Below are positions 15,722 through 24,346 of a stretch of 33,151 nucleotides of DNA, in pieces. Numbering within the stretch: the first letter of the stretch is position 1; every line of letters begins with the position of its first letter. A program made the position numbers and the translations under genes. Under the pieces are notes generated by a model. That model saw nothing but the letters and a program-made list of their open reading frames with translations, was not told where the DNA came from and searched no databases. This DNA is from Sulfurovum sp. (GTDB taxonomy: Bacteria > Campylobacterota > Campylobacteria > Campylobacterales > Sulfurovaceae): NCBI GenBank assembly GCA_020721815.1, contig DYMA01000005.1, forward strand, positions 1,719 through 34,869. Reading direction: 5' to 3'.

Positions 15722-18613
15722 ATGAGTCAAATGAATTTGGCAAATATCAAAAACGCTATGCGTAATGACAATGCTCTCTATACATTTGATGAGATTTTTT
15801 CTACCCATTTACCCCAAAGAGTCCTTCACTCTTTGCGTTCAGTCAAGCCCGATGAGATACTGATTATCAATGACAAGCCTATTATTCTATTTTTTCATCA
15901 CAACAACTCTCTAAGCAAAACACAAATCTTTAAAAACTGTTGGAACTTTTCAGAAGCACCCATTATCATCATCGAAAATGAGAGTGATTATGAAGTCTAT
16001 AACGGTTTTGAATTTATCGTCGAGTCCAAAGAGCTTGAAAAATTACCTCAAAAGAATCTCAATTATCTATCAATTTTAAATGGTGAGTACTACGAAGAAC
16101 TCAAAAGCTCAAAACAAAGTCATCGTCTCGATACGCTACTGCTTAAAAATATCAAAGATGCGAGAGAAAAACTTTTAAAGAGTGGATTGCAAAAACATAG
16201 AGATATTGCCAATTCTCTTATTGGTAGGGTTATCTTTATACGCTATTTAATCGATAGAAAAGTTCGTTTAAATAAGTACAAAAAAATTCTCTCAAATGAA
16301 GATTTGCAATCTATTTTAGCGAGTAAAGAGAAAACATACGAACTTTTTGAGTATCTAAAATCCGATGATGGATTTAATGGAGATTGGTTTCCCATTGATA
16401 AACTTGAATACGATTTAGTCGATGAAAAGCATTTAAGTATTTTAAAAGAGCTTATTAGTGGTACAGAGATACAATCGGGTCAAAGGTCACTTTTTGATAT
16501 TTACGATTTTTCAATTATTCCTATTGAGTTTATCTCCAATGTCTATGAGAGCTTTATCGGTGAAGAGGAACAACGCAAAAGTGGAGCTTACTATACGCCT
16601 ACTTTTTTGGTCGATTATATACTCAAACATACCGTAGATGAGTTTTTCAAAAACAATCCTAATGAATATAATTGTAAAGTTTTAGACCCCGCGTGTGGTA
16701 GTGGTATCTTTTTGGTAGAGACTTTTAGAAAGCTTGTAGCACAATTTGAGAGAGTTAATGATAAAAAAATTACCGCTAATGAACTCAAACAATTAGCCAA
16801 AGATAATATTTTCGGTATAGACAAAGACCCTAGTGCCGTCTCTATCTCGGTATTTTCACTCTATCTTACCATGCTCGATTATCAAAATCCAAAAGAGATA
16901 GAGAGTTTTACCTTTCCTTATCTTTTAAAAAGTGACAAAAATAAAAAACCTAATTTTTTTAATAGTGATTTTTTTGATACCGATGCCCCCTATAATGAGA
17001 TTTTAAAAGCAAAAGAGCTTGATTTTATTGTGGGTAATCCACCGTATGGACGAGGAACGATTAAAAAAGATAGCAATGTAGCCAATTATATTAAAAAACA
17101 ATCCATAGAGGTTGGAAATGAAGATATTGTACAGCCATTTATGATTAGAGTCAAAGATTTTGCTACAACCGATACGCAGATTGGTTTTATTGCAACAAGC
17201 AAGGTTTTATACAATTTACAAACAAAAACTTTTCGTACAAAGCATTTTTTTAATAATTTCAAACTCAACCATATTTTGGAACTCTCATCGGTACGCAAAG
17301 AGATTTTTGAAAATGCCGATGTGCCTGTTTCGATTCTTTTTTATCAAAAAAGTAATGAGAATGAGATAAAAAGCCATTTGATAAATTATATATCAATGAA
17401 ACCTAATCCCTATTTTAAAAACCTTAAAATATTAATGCTCTCACGAAGTGATTTTAAAAAGATTTTACAAACCAAATTGTTAGAAAATGATTATTTATGG
17501 AAAATATTGGTCTATAGTTCGTATTTGGATTTTAATTTTATTAAGAGATTGAAAAGTTTACCGAAAATCAGTAATGAACTAACCCATAAACCCAAACAGG
17601 GCATCACTGTCGGAGGTAGTGATAAAAACCCGACTGATGAATATATCGGAATGCCTTATGTGCAAACAAAGCAGTTTAAGCCATTTTATATTTTATCAAC
17701 TGTTTCAACTTGGACAAAAACTTATGCACATAGAAATAAAAATTTTGAAATTTTTAAAGCTCCTTCGCTCTTGATTTCTAAAGGCATTAATACAGATTTG
17801 GAAATGAAAATTGGCATTTTACAAAGAGATGCTATTTTTACCGATTCGATAACGGCTTTAAAGACAGATAATCAAAATACACTTTATGGAATTATGGGGA
17901 CACTTTATTCATCACTTTTTAAATACTATATTCTCAATATCGGTTCTTCTATCACCATTGAGCGAGAACAAATTCATAATCCTGAAAAATTTAGTATGCC
18001 ATACATTGAAGATGAAGCAATTATCCAATCAACCAAAAATCTTGAAAAATACTCACAAAATAATTTTGCTCAATACGGTAAAGAGTTTGACCAATTAAGA
18101 GAACAATTAAATATAAATGTATTAAAAGCCTTCAACCTAAATGAACAAGAATACGCCCTAGTGGATTACGCCAATAGTATCGTCATTCCTTGGGTGATAC
18201 AAAAGAAATATGATATAGCATTTGGAAAATTGCCTTTTGAAGATAAACGCTTAGAGGAGTATGTCAATATAACTCTAAACAAAAATCAGGAGTTCTATCA
18301 AAATATCGGTAAGTTTTTTCAAGCCACTATCTTATGGAGTAGATACGCTATAGGAGTCTATTATAAGGTTTTAGATAAAGCATCAGACAAGCGAATCGTT
18401 TGGCAAAAAGAGTCTAATGTAGAAAATTTTTTAAAATTATCTAATGGTAAAACTTTAGAAAATCTATTTATCAAAAAAGATATTAAAGGTTTTGAGTCTA
18501 ACGGATATTATGTCATCAAACCAAATGAGTATAAAAATTGGCACAAAGCGATAGGGTATTTAGATTTTTATGAGTTTGAAAAAGCCATATTGGATGCGAG
18601 TAGAGGTGCATAA
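15722..18613 (+). CDS. Eco57I-like N6-adenine DNA methyltransferase of a type II/IIG restriction-modification system
   Basis: This 963-residue protein has an N-terminal region of about 270 residues of unclear function (APIIIIENESDYEVYNGF, VIFIRYLIDRK). The gamma-class adenine methylase core follows: KSGAYYTPTFLVDYILKH (motif X), VLDPACGSGIFLVE at 322-335 (SAM binding) and DFIVGNPPYGRG with N439-P-P-Y (catalytic). The C-terminal 400 residues contain a probable target-recognition region. I saw no clear nuclease motif, so cutting may depend on the next gene, whose start directly follows this stop. The codon and base use is AT-richer than gpmI and bioF on either side, which suggests horizontal acquisition. 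Confidence 0.9.
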   Translation: MSQMNLANIKNAMRNDNALYTFDEIFSTHLPQRVLHSLRSVKPDEILIINDKPIILFFHHNNSLSKTQIFKNCWNFSEAPIIIIENESDYEVYNGFEFIVESKELEKLPQKNLNYLSILNGEYYEELKSSKQSHRLDTLLLKNIKDAREKLLKSGLQKHRDIANSLIGRVIFIRYLIDRKVRLNKYKKILSNEDLQSILASKEKTYELFEYLKSDDGFNGDWFPIDKLEYDLVDEKHLSILKELISGTEIQSGQRSLFDIYDFSIIPIEFISNVYESFIGEEEQRKSGAYYTPTFLVDYILKHTVDEFFKNNPNEYNCKVLDPACGSGIFLVETFRKLVAQFERVNDKKITANELKQLAKDNIFGIDKDPSAVSISVFSLYLTMLDYQNPKEIESFTFPYLLKSDKNKKPNFFNSDFFDTDAPYNEILKAKELDFIVGNPPYGRGTIKKDSNVANYIKKQSIEVGNEDIVQPFMIRVKDFATTDTQIGFIATSKVLYNLQTKTFRTKHFFNNFKLNHILELSSVRKEIFENADVPVSILFYQKSNENEIKSHLINYISMKPNPYFKNLKILMLSRSDFKKILQTKLLENDYLWKILVYSSYLDFNFIKRLKSLPKISNELTHKPKQGITVGGSDKNPTDEYIGMPYVQTKQFKPFYILSTVSTWTKTYAHRNKNFEIFKAPSLLISKGINTDLEMKIGILQRDAIFTDSITALKTDNQNTLYGIMGTLYSSLFKYYILNIGSSITIEREQIHNPEKFSMPYIEDEAIIQSTKNLEKYSQNNFAQYGKEFDQLREQLNINVLKAFNLNEQEYALVDYANSIVIPWVIQKKYDIAFGKLPFEDKRLEEYVNITLNKNQEFYQNIGKFFQATILWSRYAIGVYYKVLDKASDKRIVWQKESNVENFLKLSNGKTLENLFIKKDIKGFESNGYYVIKPNEYKNWHKAIGYLDFYEFEKAILDASRGA

Positions 18614-19267
18614 TTGTATAGTGATGATTTAACCAAAAAAGCCCAACAATTTAGCTTTAAAAAGCAAAAGTATCATTATGACTTTGTGGTATTACTAACT
18701 AAAATATATCAATCATCTCAAAAATTACAAAACTCACCAGTAGTCTTGCCAAAAAATGAAAATATAATTAGAAATATTTTGGTTGATGAGTATCTATCCA
18801 GGGAGATTACTGAATATGAATTTAAAAAAGAAGAGAATAATAATTTAGGTAGAGTTGATATTTATATTGTAAACAAACTTGACAACAGTAAACCAAATTT
18901 TATTATAGAGTGCAAACTATTGGATAATAAAAATATTAATGGTATTGAAGGTCTTAACACTAAATACATTGAAAATGGAATTAAAAGATTTTTAATTGAA
19001 CACTATTATTTGGACAACAACTTTTATACAAATGCAATGGTTGGTTTTATTGTAAGCAACCTAGATATTGCAAAGAATATATCATCCATCAATAAACTTA
19101 GCAACAAACTCTTTAAAAATATCGTTGAGATTAAACAAGAGATAACTTTAGAAAAAAATGACATTTATAAATCTATCTACAAAACTTATGCAGGTGGAGA
19201 AAAAGAGTTTACCCTCTATCACCTCATGCTAAATTTTGCAAAAAATAGTGACAAACCCAAAGGATAA
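18614..19267 (+). CDS. Putative PD-(D/E)XK nuclease partner of the methylase
   Basis: This 217-residue protein starts at TTG, immediately after the methylase TAA, with GAGGTG 5 bases upstream as ribosome-binding site. The pattern GRVDIYIVN (D82) followed by NFIIECKLL (E99-x-K101) matches the D...ExK core of PD-(D/E)XK nucleases, with predicted strands around both motifs. The C-terminal half is helical. The tight coupling suggests it supplies the cutting activity of the restriction-modification pair. The product is not recognised beyond this motif; a regulatory or specificity role is possible. It is strongly AT-rich. Confidence 0.7.
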   Translation: MYSDDLTKKAQQFSFKKQKYHYDFVVLLTKIYQSSQKLQNSPVVLPKNENIIRNILVDEYLSREITEYEFKKEENNNLGRVDIYIVNKLDNSKPNFIIECKLLDNKNINGIEGLNTKYIENGIKRFLIEHYYLDNNFYTNAMVGFIVSNLDIAKNISSINKLSNKLFKNIVEIKQEITLEKNDIYKSIYKTYAGGEKEFTLYHLMLNFAKNSDKPKG

Positions 19268-19276
19268 TAATCAAAA

Positions 19277-20377
19277 ATGTATGAAAAAGAGTTAGAAGCG
19301 ATTCAAAAGGCGGGGCGGTGGCGTAAGAGGGAGATATATCCTAGCGATTTGGTTGATTTTGCTTCCAATGACTATTTGGGATTTGCCAATGATGCCAAAC
19401 AGATGCAAAAAGCCTATGAACTGATGCAAAGCTACAACTGCTACGCCCCAAAAGCCAGTATGTTGGTCAATGGCTACCACCCTATCCATCAATATTTTGA
19501 AGAGAAGTTGTGCGAACTCAATCGCTTTGAGGGTGCTATTGCAGTAGGAAGTGGATTTTTGGCCAATATTTCGCTGATTGAGGCATTGGTTCGCAAAAAA
19601 GATAGGCTCTTTATGGATGAAGAGTATCACGCTTCGGGGATTTTGGCTTCAAGGCTTTTGGATGCTTCGCAAGTGATTGTATTTAAGCACAATGACCCCG
19701 ATGATTTGCAAACCAAACTGAAGCAATACCAAAGCCCTAGCCGAAACATTATCGCTATCGAGGGGGTTTACTCCATGCGTGGCGATATAGCCCCCAAAGC
19801 GATATTTGATATAGCCAATCAATACGAAGCGTTGCTTATCGTCGATGAGGCACATAGCTCGGGGGTGATAGGGGATAATTTGCTGGGTATTTTTGACTAC
19901 TACAAACTCCCTATTCGACCCAATTACATCAAAATGGGAACACTGGGCAAGGCCTATGGGAGCTATGGGGCCTATATTTTGGCTTCGAGTGAGATTATCA
20001 GCTTTTTGGAAAATCGAGCCAAACCCATCATCTACTCCACCGCCCCCTCGCTCTTTGATACCGCTTTGGCACTGGTCAATCTCAAAAAGCTCTACACCCA
20101 AAAAGAGAGATTTATCGCCAAAATCCAAAAACGCCAAAAGCTTGTCCAAAAAATACTGGGATTAGAGCTTCATTCACTCATCCTCCCTATCGCTCAAAGC
20201 TCCAACCAACAAGCCCTACAAAACAAACAATACCTTATCCAAAAGGGCTATCTCGTAGGAGCTATCCGCCAACCCACGGTGGAAAAACCTATATTGCGTA
20301 TCATCCCCCGCTTAGGAGAGGCAAAAACCCATCTCAAAGCGATGCTAGAACTGCTAAATTCAATACTTTTAACTTAA
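19277..20377 (+). CDS. bioF: 8-amino-7-oxononanoate synthase-like PLP enzyme
   Basis: This fold-type I pyridoxal-phosphate enzyme of the alpha-oxoamine synthase family condenses a pimeloyl thioester with alanine in biotin synthesis. Visible are FASNDYLGFA, FEGAIAVGSGFLANISLI, FMDEEYHASG, EGVYSMRGDIAP, LLIVDEAHSSGVIG (cofactor aspartate) and the Schiff-base lysine in KMGTLGKAYGSYGAY. At 366 residues it is a little shorter than E. coli BioF (384). Its GC-rich codon use contrasts with both neighbours, which are mobile-looking cassettes, so it is likely native. A related alpha-oxoamine synthase is the main alternative. Confidence 0.9.
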   Translation: MYEKELEAIQKAGRWRKREIYPSDLVDFASNDYLGFANDAKQMQKAYELMQSYNCYAPKASMLVNGYHPIHQYFEEKLCELNRFEGAIAVGSGFLANISLIEALVRKKDRLFMDEEYHASGILASRLLDASQVIVFKHNDPDDLQTKLKQYQSPSRNIIAIEGVYSMRGDIAPKAIFDIANQYEALLIVDEAHSSGVIGDNLLGIFDYYKLPIRPNYIKMGTLGKAYGSYGAYILASSEIISFLENRAKPIIYSTAPSLFDTALALVNLKKLYTQKERFIAKIQKRQKLVQKILGLELHSLILPIAQSSNQQALQNKQYLIQKGYLVGAIRQPTVEKPILRIIPRLGEAKTHLKAMLELLNSILLT

Positions 20378-20383
20378 TTATGA

Positions 20384-20389
20384 TAAAAT
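20384..20389 (+). promoter_or_regulatory. Candidate -10 box for the cytosine methyltransferase operon
   Basis: TAAAAT in ATTATGATAAAATATT lies 27 bases before the methyltransferase start and is preceded by the bioF stop. The extended TG is also present (TGATAAAAT with imperfect spacing). This is a weak call. Confidence 0.35.
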
Positions 20390-20416
20390 ATTTGATTAAT
20401 TGAAAAGGTTTTTATC

Positions 20417-21607
20417 ATGTATATAGATTTATTTTCTGGTTGTGGGGGTCTTGCTTTAGGACTTCATAATGCAGGCTGGAAAGGTTTATTTGCAGTTGAA
20501 AAAAGTAAAGATGCTTTTTTGACTTTGGAACACAATCTAATAAATAAAAATTCTAATTTTGCCTGGCCAAATTGGCTACCTAAAAAAAATCATGATATTA
20601 ATGAAATAATCAAAATTTATCAAAATGAACTCAAAGAACTACAAGGGAAAATTTCTCTTGTAGCAGGAGGACCTCCTTGTCAAGGCTTTTCAATGGCAGG
20701 AAGAAGAAAAGAGAAAGATGAGAGAAATCAGTTAATAGATTCTTATATAAAATTTATTGAGTTAGTACAACCTCAAATTTTATTCTTTGAAAATGTCAGA
20801 GGATTTACTATTGGCTTTAAACAAGGCAATAAAAGAGGTGAGGCTTATTCTGTTTATGTTGTAAAGGAGTTAGAAAAACTTGGTTACAATGTAAAAGGTG
20901 AAATAGTTGATTTTTCTGAATATGGTGTTCCTCAGAAAAGACAAAGATTTATTTTAGTTGGTACTAAAAATATAGACAATAATGCTAGTAAATTTTTTGA
21001 TTTAATACGACACAATAGAGCTGATTTTTTCAAATCTAAAAACTTAGAAAAAGATACAACATCATTAAGCGATGCAATCTCTGACTTACTCCAATCTAAT
21101 GGCACACTTGAATCTCCAGATACTAAAAACTTTCAAGCAGGAATATATACAAAAGCGACGACAAGTTATCAAAAGTTGATGCGTCAAGATAAAAACCTTA
21201 CGAATAAAATAGCAAATAGTCATAGATTTGCAAAACATAAAGAATCAACGGTTGAAAAATTTCAATATATTTTGGATTATGGAAGAGCAAATAAAAATAT
21301 ATCCGATGAGATAAAAGCAAAATACAACCTCAAAAAAAGGACAGTAGTTCCACTTTGTAGTAATTCTCCAACTCCAACTTTGACCACTTTACCTGATGAT
21401 TATATACATTATTGTGAGCCAAGAATTTTAACGGTTCGAGAATATGCAAGAATCCAATCTTTCCCTGATAGTTATGAATTTCAAGGTGGTTATACAACTG
21501 GTGGTGAACGAAGAAAAACAGATGTTCCAAGATATACCCAAATAGGAAATGCAATACCTCCACTTTTTGCTGAACAAGCGGGGATTGTTTTGAGGGGGAT
21601 GATTTAA
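20417..21607 (+). CDS. C5-cytosine DNA methyltransferase (Dcm family)
   Basis: The 396-residue protein has the ordered motifs of m5C methylases: DLFSGCGGLALGLHNAG (SAM binding), AGGPPCQGFSMAG with catalytic C88, FFENVRGF, YGVPQKRQRFILVG, a variable target-recognition stretch at about residues 190-320, then TVREYARIQSFPD and QIGNAIPPLFAEQ. It starts an AT-rich operon and stops 2 bases before the GHKL gene. No cognate restriction enzyme or Vsr is seen nearby. It could mark self DNA for the downstream ATPase/REC/HEPN module, or act independently; that link is inference from the gene order. Confidence 0.95.
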   Translation: MYIDLFSGCGGLALGLHNAGWKGLFAVEKSKDAFLTLEHNLINKNSNFAWPNWLPKKNHDINEIIKIYQNELKELQGKISLVAGGPPCQGFSMAGRRKEKDERNQLIDSYIKFIELVQPQILFFENVRGFTIGFKQGNKRGEAYSVYVVKELEKLGYNVKGEIVDFSEYGVPQKRQRFILVGTKNIDNNASKFFDLIRHNRADFFKSKNLEKDTTSLSDAISDLLQSNGTLESPDTKNFQAGIYTKATTSYQKLMRQDKNLTNKIANSHRFAKHKESTVEKFQYILDYGRANKNISDEIKAKYNLKKRTVVPLCSNSPTPTLTTLPDDYIHYCEPRILTVREYARIQSFPDSYEFQGGYTTGGERRKTDVPRYTQIGNAIPPLFAEQAGIVLRGMI

Positions 21608-21609
21608 CG

Positions 21610-23910
21610 ATGAAAAAAGAAATGCAATTTAGAATCAGTTCCGCATTAAAAAATATTATTGGTAGAGACTTAATCAATGATGATTTTATTGCTATTTTTG
21701 AATTAGTAAAGAATTCTTATGACGCTTATGCTACAAAAGTTAAAATTAGTTTTAATAATATATATTCTTACAACCCAAAAATTATTATTGAAGATAATGG
21801 TAAAGGTATGAATTATAACGATTTAGAAAACAAATGGTTATTTGTAGCATATTCTGCTAAAAAAGACGGTTCAGAAAACAAAGATATAAATTTTAGAGAT
21901 AAAATTCATGTACAAAGAGCATTTGCTGGGGCAAAAGGTATTGGAAGATTTTCTTGTGATAGACTAGGGAAAACTCTGTATATTGAAACAACAAAAGATG
22001 AAACTAATAAAAAAACGGAATCCTTATATGTTGACTGGGGTAATTTTGAAACTGACTTAAAAGAAGAATTTGTGAATGTTAATGTAATTCATGAAACATT
22101 GACTGATGTCAAAAAAAATGGTACTAAATTAGAAATTACCGATCTAAGAAGTTCTTGGGATAGAGAGAAGTTTTTAAAATTAAAAGATGCTCTTGCTAAA
22201 TTAATCAATCCTAATGTAGATAGTTATAATGATACTTTTGAAATAATTTTAGATGTAAAAGACGAAAAATTAAAAGATGAAGATTTCGATCAATATCACA
22301 AAATTGTTAATGGAAAAATTCAAAATTTGATCTTTGAAACACTTGATTTAAAAACTACGAAAATAATATCTGAAGTATTTTCAAAAGATAATGGAACGAT
22401 AAAAACTTCTTTGTATGAAGCCAATAAATTAGTTTACGAAGTAATTGAAAAAAACAATTATAAGTATTTACATAATATTTCATATAATATTTATTTTTTA
22501 AATCGTTCAGCAAAAGCAACTTTTTCAAGAAGAATGGGAATGCAACCAATTGATTATGGACATATATTTGTTTATAAAAATGGCTTAAGAATTTATCCAT
22601 ATGGTGAACGGGCGGAAGACCCTTTAAAAATGGATAATAGAAAAGCTCAAGGATACAATAGATACATTGGAACTAGAGAGGCAATAGGACATATTAATAT
22701 TATAGATCCTAATGAATTTTTAAAAGAGACATCAAGTAGAGGTGATGGATTAGAAAAGAATGATAATTATTTTGAATTTGTGGAACACTTTCTTGAAACT
22801 TTAAAAAAATTAGAAAAATATAATATTGAAATTACAAATTGGGGAAATGATTTACCAAATTATTATATTAATCTTAAAGATAAAAATACACAAGAAGCTC
22901 TTATAAATGTAATTAAAAATTTAGCAAATGCGAAAAATAGTCTAAATATTAAATATTCAGATGAAATTATTAATATTTTAAAGAAAAAAGAAGAATCTTC
23001 TGTAAAAGGATTATTAAATAATCTTAAATCAGATGTTCAATCAGATAATTTTGATAAAGAAAAAATATTAAACCAAATCACAAAAACAGAACAAAAAATA
23101 GATGAATTAAAAGAGATTAAAAAAGAGGCAGAAGAAGAAACATTAAATACATTAATAAAAAATGAAGAATTAAAGACAAAAAAAGATACTTTAGAAAAGA
23201 AACTTGAACAAGAAATTAAAGAAGGTGTATTTAAAAAATCAATTATTGGGCAAGACAAAGAACAGCTAATTAGTTTACAACACCAAGTAAATCATAGTTC
23301 AAGTAGAATTTCAAGAAATATTAAATTACTTCTAAAAGGGTTAGAATCAAATAAATCAAAAGAAGATTTAATGAAATATATCAATACTATATCTTTTGAA
23401 AATGAAAAAATTGCTTCAATATCTAGTTTCGTTACAAAAGCAAATTTCAATCTTAGAGCCACAGAGATTGAGATGGATATAGTCCAATTTATCGATGATT
23501 ATATAAAAAATATCTACTCAAATAAAGAGCCACTAATAAATACAAAAGATTTAAGAATTTATTTTATAAACAATCAAGGTGTTAAAGTAGAAAAAGTATT
23601 TAGACCTTTAGAAATTACAATGATGATTGATAATTTTGTAAATAATTCCATAAAAGCCGAAGCTACAAAGCTAGATTTTATAATTAAAAAAAGAAATGGA
23701 ATACTTTTTATTGATGTTATTGATAATGGCATAGGCATACAAGAAAATATTAAAAATAGGATTTTTGATTTTGGTGTGACAAATACAAATGGCTCTGGGA
23801 TAGGATTGTATCACATTAGAGATATTGTTGGAAAATTAGATGGAACTATCAAATTAAGTGAAGAAAATAGTTCTTTGGGGGCAGAATTTAATATTAGGAT
23901 AAATATATGA
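21610..23910 (+). CDS. Dual GHKL protein: Hsp90/MORC-like ATPase fused to a histidine-kinase core
   Basis: This 766-residue soluble protein has two ATPase modules of the same superfamily. The first (about 20-250) has N-box FELVKNSYDAY (N35, D38), IEDNGKGM (D62) and FAGAKGIGRFSCDRLG, a loop typical of Hsp90/MutL/MORC-like ATPases. An extra alpha/beta region follows, then a long charged coiled coil at about 480-545. The second module is kinase-like: candidate phospho-acceptor H558 in SLQHQVNHSSSRISRN, N-box DNFVNNSIKAEA, D705 in VIDNGIGI, and NGSGIGLYHIRDI. Its stop overlaps the receiver gene (ATGA). I infer a sensor kinase that reads a nucleic-acid or protein state through its first ATPase and signals to the receiver. 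GHKL ATPases of this kind are known next to restriction-modification genes. Confidence 0.85.
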   Translation: MKKEMQFRISSALKNIIGRDLINDDFIAIFELVKNSYDAYATKVKISFNNIYSYNPKIIIEDNGKGMNYNDLENKWLFVAYSAKKDGSENKDINFRDKIHVQRAFAGAKGIGRFSCDRLGKTLYIETTKDETNKKTESLYVDWGNFETDLKEEFVNVNVIHETLTDVKKNGTKLEITDLRSSWDREKFLKLKDALAKLINPNVDSYNDTFEIILDVKDEKLKDEDFDQYHKIVNGKIQNLIFETLDLKTTKIISEVFSKDNGTIKTSLYEANKLVYEVIEKNNYKYLHNISYNIYFLNRSAKATFSRRMGMQPIDYGHIFVYKNGLRIYPYGERAEDPLKMDNRKAQGYNRYIGTREAIGHINIIDPNEFLKETSSRGDGLEKNDNYFEFVEHFLETLKKLEKYNIEITNWGNDLPNYYINLKDKNTQEALINVIKNLANAKNSLNIKYSDEIINILKKKEESSVKGLLNNLKSDVQSDNFDKEKILNQITKTEQKIDELKEIKKEAEEETLNTLIKNEELKTKKDTLEKKLEQEIKEGVFKKSIIGQDKEQLISLQHQVNHSSSRISRNIKLLLKGLESNKSKEDLMKYINTISFENEKIASISSFVTKANFNLRATEIEMDIVQFIDDYIKNIYSNKEPLINTKDLRIYFINNQGVKVEKVFRPLEITMMIDNFVNNSIKAEATKLDFIIKKRNGILFIDVIDNGIGIQENIKNRIFDFGVTNTNGSGIGLYHIRDIVGKLDGTIKLSEENSSLGAEFNIRINI

Positions 23911-24317
23911 AGTTGGATTATAGGATATTATGGCTAGATGATAAAATCGATGAATTTAAAGCTGATGAATACATTGAAGAAATAGAAAATCATCTAATTT
24001 CGGAAGAATTTAATCCAGTTATTCATGAAACAAATGATCAATCAAAATTTTTTGAATATTTACAAAACAATAATTATGATCTTATCCTTACTGATTTTCA
24101 TCTTAATGAAACAGGACAAAACAAAGGTATAGATGGAGATACAATTGTTGAAACTGTTAGAAAAAAGAATATTTTTACAGAAATACTTTTTTATACAGCT
24201 AAAGCTCCATTGCAAGGTAAGTTGACATGGGATAGAATTTCATTTTTGGAAACCGCAGAATTACCTGATGTGCATCATGAGGAAGTAGTTAAAAAAACAA
24301 AAAACTTATTAATTTAA
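23907..24317 (+). CDS. Receiver (REC) domain, N-terminal part of a probable REC-HEPN fusion
   Basis: The 136-residue product is a receiver domain: acidic pair in YRILWLDDKID, phospho-acceptor D63 in DLILTDFHLNE, and the threonine in ILFYTAKA (T97). It is translationally coupled to the upstream kinase. The zero frame ends at TAA 24315-24317, ten bases after a perfect A AAA AAC heptamer. In the -1 frame the sequence stays open and continues LINLTIEKFHDIVVMRGMIM into the next gene. The frame-shifted product would be about 309 residues. As it stands the domain is complete on its own, so two products (REC alone and REC-HEPN) are possible. Confidence 0.85.
   Translation: MKLDYRILWLDDKIDEFKADEYIEEIENHLISEEFNPVIHETNDQSKFFEYLQNNNYDLILTDFHLNETGQNKGIDGDTIVETVRKKNIFTEILFYTAKAPLQGKLTWDRISFLETAELPDVHHEEVVKKTKNLLI
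24299..24305 (+). promoter_or_regulatory. Candidate -1 ribosomal frameshift site A AAA AAC
   Basis: The heptamer is in the correct phase with the receiver frame (AAA at 24300, AAC at 24303). A ribosome slipping back one base resumes at CTT 24305 in the frame of the HEPN-like gene. An AGGA at 24280-24283, about 15 bases upstream, could be a Shine-Dalgarno-like stimulator. No strong downstream hairpin is visible. An A7 tract at 24291-24297 gives an alternative place for an indel. Confidence 0.5.
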
Positions 24318-24346
24318 CAATAGAAAAATTTCATGATATAGTTGTT

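Noticed and set aside
20417-21607. Reading the cytosine methylase as an orphan plus a lost restriction enzyme
   Set aside because: No nuclease remnant is visible in the operon; the downstream genes form a coupled signalling module, which is the better explanation of the context.
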